This document shows positions 5,688 to 7,139 of a stretch of DNA of 7,139 nt, piece by piece. Made by a program: the position numbers and the translations under genes. The DNA is from Bacillota bacterium (GTDB taxonomy: Bacteria > Armatimonadota > Hebobacteria > Hebobacterales > Hebobacteraceae), in assembly GCA_030597345.1 (NCBI GenBank), contig JAUVSA010000109.1:1-7139 (forward strand), in the 5' to 3' direction. How positions within the stretch are numbered: the first letter of the stretch is position 1; each line of letters begins with the position of its first letter. The notes under the pieces are model-generated. The model did not search any database. It had not been told where the DNA came from and worked only from the letters and a program-made list of their open reading frames with translations.

Positions 5688-7139
5688 ATGATTGTATACG
5701 TGGATGTTATCGCCGGCAGCGACGCCAATACCGGCCTGGCGCCGGATCAGGCCTGGGCCAGTCTCGCGCAGGTAGACCAGGCAGCCCTGGAGCCTGGTTC
5801 CCAGGTCCTGCTCAAACGAGGCTCGGCCTGGAACGAGCCCTTCAAGCTGCGCGGCCGCGCTCCCGCGGGCAACCCCATCGTTCTCGGCGCCTACGGAGAT
5901 GGTCCGCGCCCCCGCATAAACGGCGGCCCGACTCATGCCATCACGGCCGACGAGCCCATCTCCGGATGGCGCATCTCGGGACTCGAGCTGACCAGCACCA
6001 ATGACCTGAATCCCACCCGCAAGATCAACGGCGGCACCTGCGGGATCTTCCTCAATCAGGAGGACCCGTGTGAGGGTCTCACCATCGAGGACTGCGTGAT
6101 CCACGATACCAGTGGACCCGGCATCTATCTGCTCGCTGCCGGCGACCCCAAGCCCGTGTTCAAGGGCGTCGTCATCGAGCACTGCGAGATCTTCAACGCC
6201 TCCTGTGGGATTCAGTTCTCCGCCCCCCCGAAGTACGGAACGGAGTCCTTCACCAACTTCCGCATCGCCCACTGCGTCGTTCACGACATCGGCGGCGACG
6301 GGATCGTGCCATTCTGCAGCCGAGACGGCGTCATCGAGCACTGCACTGCCTACCGGACCGGCCTGGGCGTCGATCCGAAGGACCACAGCCCCATTGCCAT
6401 CTGGTACGCCTGGGCCAACAACTGCGTCATCCAGTTCTGCGAAGCCTATGACAACCGCACCGGCGGCAGAGGCGCAGACGGAGGCGGGTTCGATTTCGAT
6501 GGGGGCTGCGTGGACTGCATTCTCCAGTACAACTACTCCCACGACAATGAGGGCGCAGGCTACCTCATCTGCTCCTTCGACCCCGAGAAGTGGCCCTGCA
6601 CCGGCTGCATCTGCCGGTACAACATCTCGGTGAACGACGGCCTTCAGAACGACTACGCCGCCATCCATTTCTGGCAGGCCGTCGATAACCAGATCTACAA
6701 CAACACCTGCATCACGCGCACCGCTTCCCCGCTCAAGTTCATGGTCAGCTCCAGCGGCAACCTGCTGGCCAACAACATCTTCTACATCGACTCTCCTGAG
6801 GACATCCCCATGCTGAAGGCGGACTTCGACATACGCGGGAACGAGTTCCGCAATAACCTCTACTACCGCCTTGCCGATGGTCTTCACTTCCAGATCGAAG
6901 ATCGCCATCTGCAGACGCTGGAGGAGTTCGTCGAGTTCGTTGGAGGTAAGGGGGAGATCGCGGGCGAGCCGAAGCTCGTGAACGTCAGCGCCGGCAGCTT
7001 CCACCTCCGTCCCGGCGCGCCCTGCCGCGGCGCCGCGCTCAGACTGCCGGACATGGGGCCGCGCGACTACTACGGGACGCCGCTGCCACAGGCGGGGCCT
7101 GTGGACATCGGCTGCGCCGCAGCAGGCACAGTGAAGCGC
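5688..7139 (+). CDS. Right-handed parallel beta-helix protein, 3' end outside the window
   Basis: The frame is open from ATG 5688 to the last base, giving 484 residues without a stop. The N-terminus (YVDVIAGSDANTGL, then QAWASLAQV) and GNPIVLGAYGDGPRPRINGG (61-80) are the usual entry of pectate-lyase-like and choice-of-anchor-Q-type beta-helix proteins. Repeated rungs follow: LTIEDCVIHD (131), VVIEHCEIFN (161), FRIAHCVVHD (191), GVIEHCTAYR (214), CVIQFCEAYD (246), CILQYNYSHD (277), CICRYNISVN (307) and NQIYNNTC (334). The end, GPVDIGC (470-476), resembles the common VDIGAYE-type finish, so probably only a few residues are missing. Such proteins bind, cleave or epimerise polysaccharides, but no catalytic set can be assigned here, so the activity is unknown. 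No signal peptide is visible, which is unusual for a polysaccharide-acting beta-helix. The 19 cysteines are notable. Tight spacing behind the GH42 gene suggests co-transcription. Confidence 0.85.
   Translation, partial: MIVYVDVIAGSDANTGLAPDQAWASLAQVDQAALEPGSQVLLKRGSAWNEPFKLRGRAPAGNPIVLGAYGDGPRPRINGGPTHAITADEPISGWRISGLELTSTNDLNPTRKINGGTCGIFLNQEDPCEGLTIEDCVIHDTSGPGIYLLAAGDPKPVFKGVVIEHCEIFNASCGIQFSAPPKYGTESFTNFRIAHCVVHDIGGDGIVPFCSRDGVIEHCTAYRTGLGVDPKDHSPIAIWYAWANNCVIQFCEAYDNRTGGRGADGGGFDFDGGCVDCILQYNYSHDNEGAGYLICSFDPEKWPCTGCICRYNISVNDGLQNDYAAIHFWQAVDNQIYNNTCITRTASPLKFMVSSSGNLLANNIFYIDSPEDIPMLKADFDIRGNEFRNNLYYRLADGLHFQIEDRHLQTLEEFVEFVGGKGEIAGEPKLVNVSAGSFHLRPGAPCRGAALRLPDMGPRDYYGTPLPQAGPVDIGCAAAGTVKR

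Noticed and set aside
5604..7004. 466-codon open frame on the minus strand
   Set aside because: It is antisense to the beta-helix gene, which has clear rungs, a Shine-Dalgarno site and a family-type N-terminus. The minus-strand product is repetitive and Val/Ala/Gly-rich with no known fold.
1..7139. CRISPR arrays, tRNA genes, insertion sequences or attachment sites
   Set aside because: No regularly spaced direct repeats, cloverleaf-like structures, transposase or integrase motifs, or target duplications were seen on either strand.

Overview
The window is a GC-rich, all plus-strand stretch of carbohydrate-utilisation genes from a bacterium. The gene set (a GH50-like enzyme, a DUF1559/H-X9-DG prepilin-like remnant, a DUF6785/DUF6784-type polytopic membrane protein, a GH42 beta-galactosidase and a signal-less parallel beta-helix protein) is the kind seen in Planctomycetota, Lentisphaerota, Armatimonadota and related uncultured lineages. 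That placement rests on gene content only; the window has no rRNA or other phylogenetic marker.

Layout. Positions 1-1275 hold the 3' part of a GH50-like (beta-agarase-type) clan-A glycoside hydrolase; its start lies outside the window. Directly after its stop, in the same frame, 1276-1398 encodes a degenerate C-terminus of a DUF1559 prepilin-like protein with an exact H-X9-DG motif, a gene remnant with nothing else of the gene left. A short hairpin overlaps the end of that remnant. Positions 1469-3487 encode a 672-residue membrane protein with about 14 predicted transmembrane segments. Positions 3490-3579 carry three perfect palindromes in tandem, one with 14-bp arms. A strong Shine-Dalgarno site then precedes a complete 669-residue GH42 beta-galactosidase (3608-5617) with both catalytic glutamates and the four-cysteine zinc site. 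After 70 bases and another good Shine-Dalgarno site, a right-handed beta-helix protein starts at 5688 and stays open to the last base of the window, so its stop codon is not visible.

How the genes may work together (inference). The order GH50-like hydrolase, multi-pass membrane protein, beta-galactosidase, beta-helix protein looks like a small catabolic locus for a galactose-containing polysaccharide or glycoside. It has no SusC/SusD pair, ABC transporter or PTS; the DUF6785-type protein is the only candidate transporter visible. Genes 2-4 (membrane protein, GH42, beta-helix) are closely spaced and could form one transcript. The palindrome cluster sits exactly between the membrane-protein gene and the soluble-enzyme gene, where it could stabilise or process the message.

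The main points to follow up are the uncharacterised membrane protein as a candidate sugar transporter, the palindrome array, the DUF1559 remnant fused in frame behind the GH50-like stop codon, and the cysteine ladder of the beta-helix protein. No tRNA, rRNA, CRISPR array, transposase or integrase was seen.
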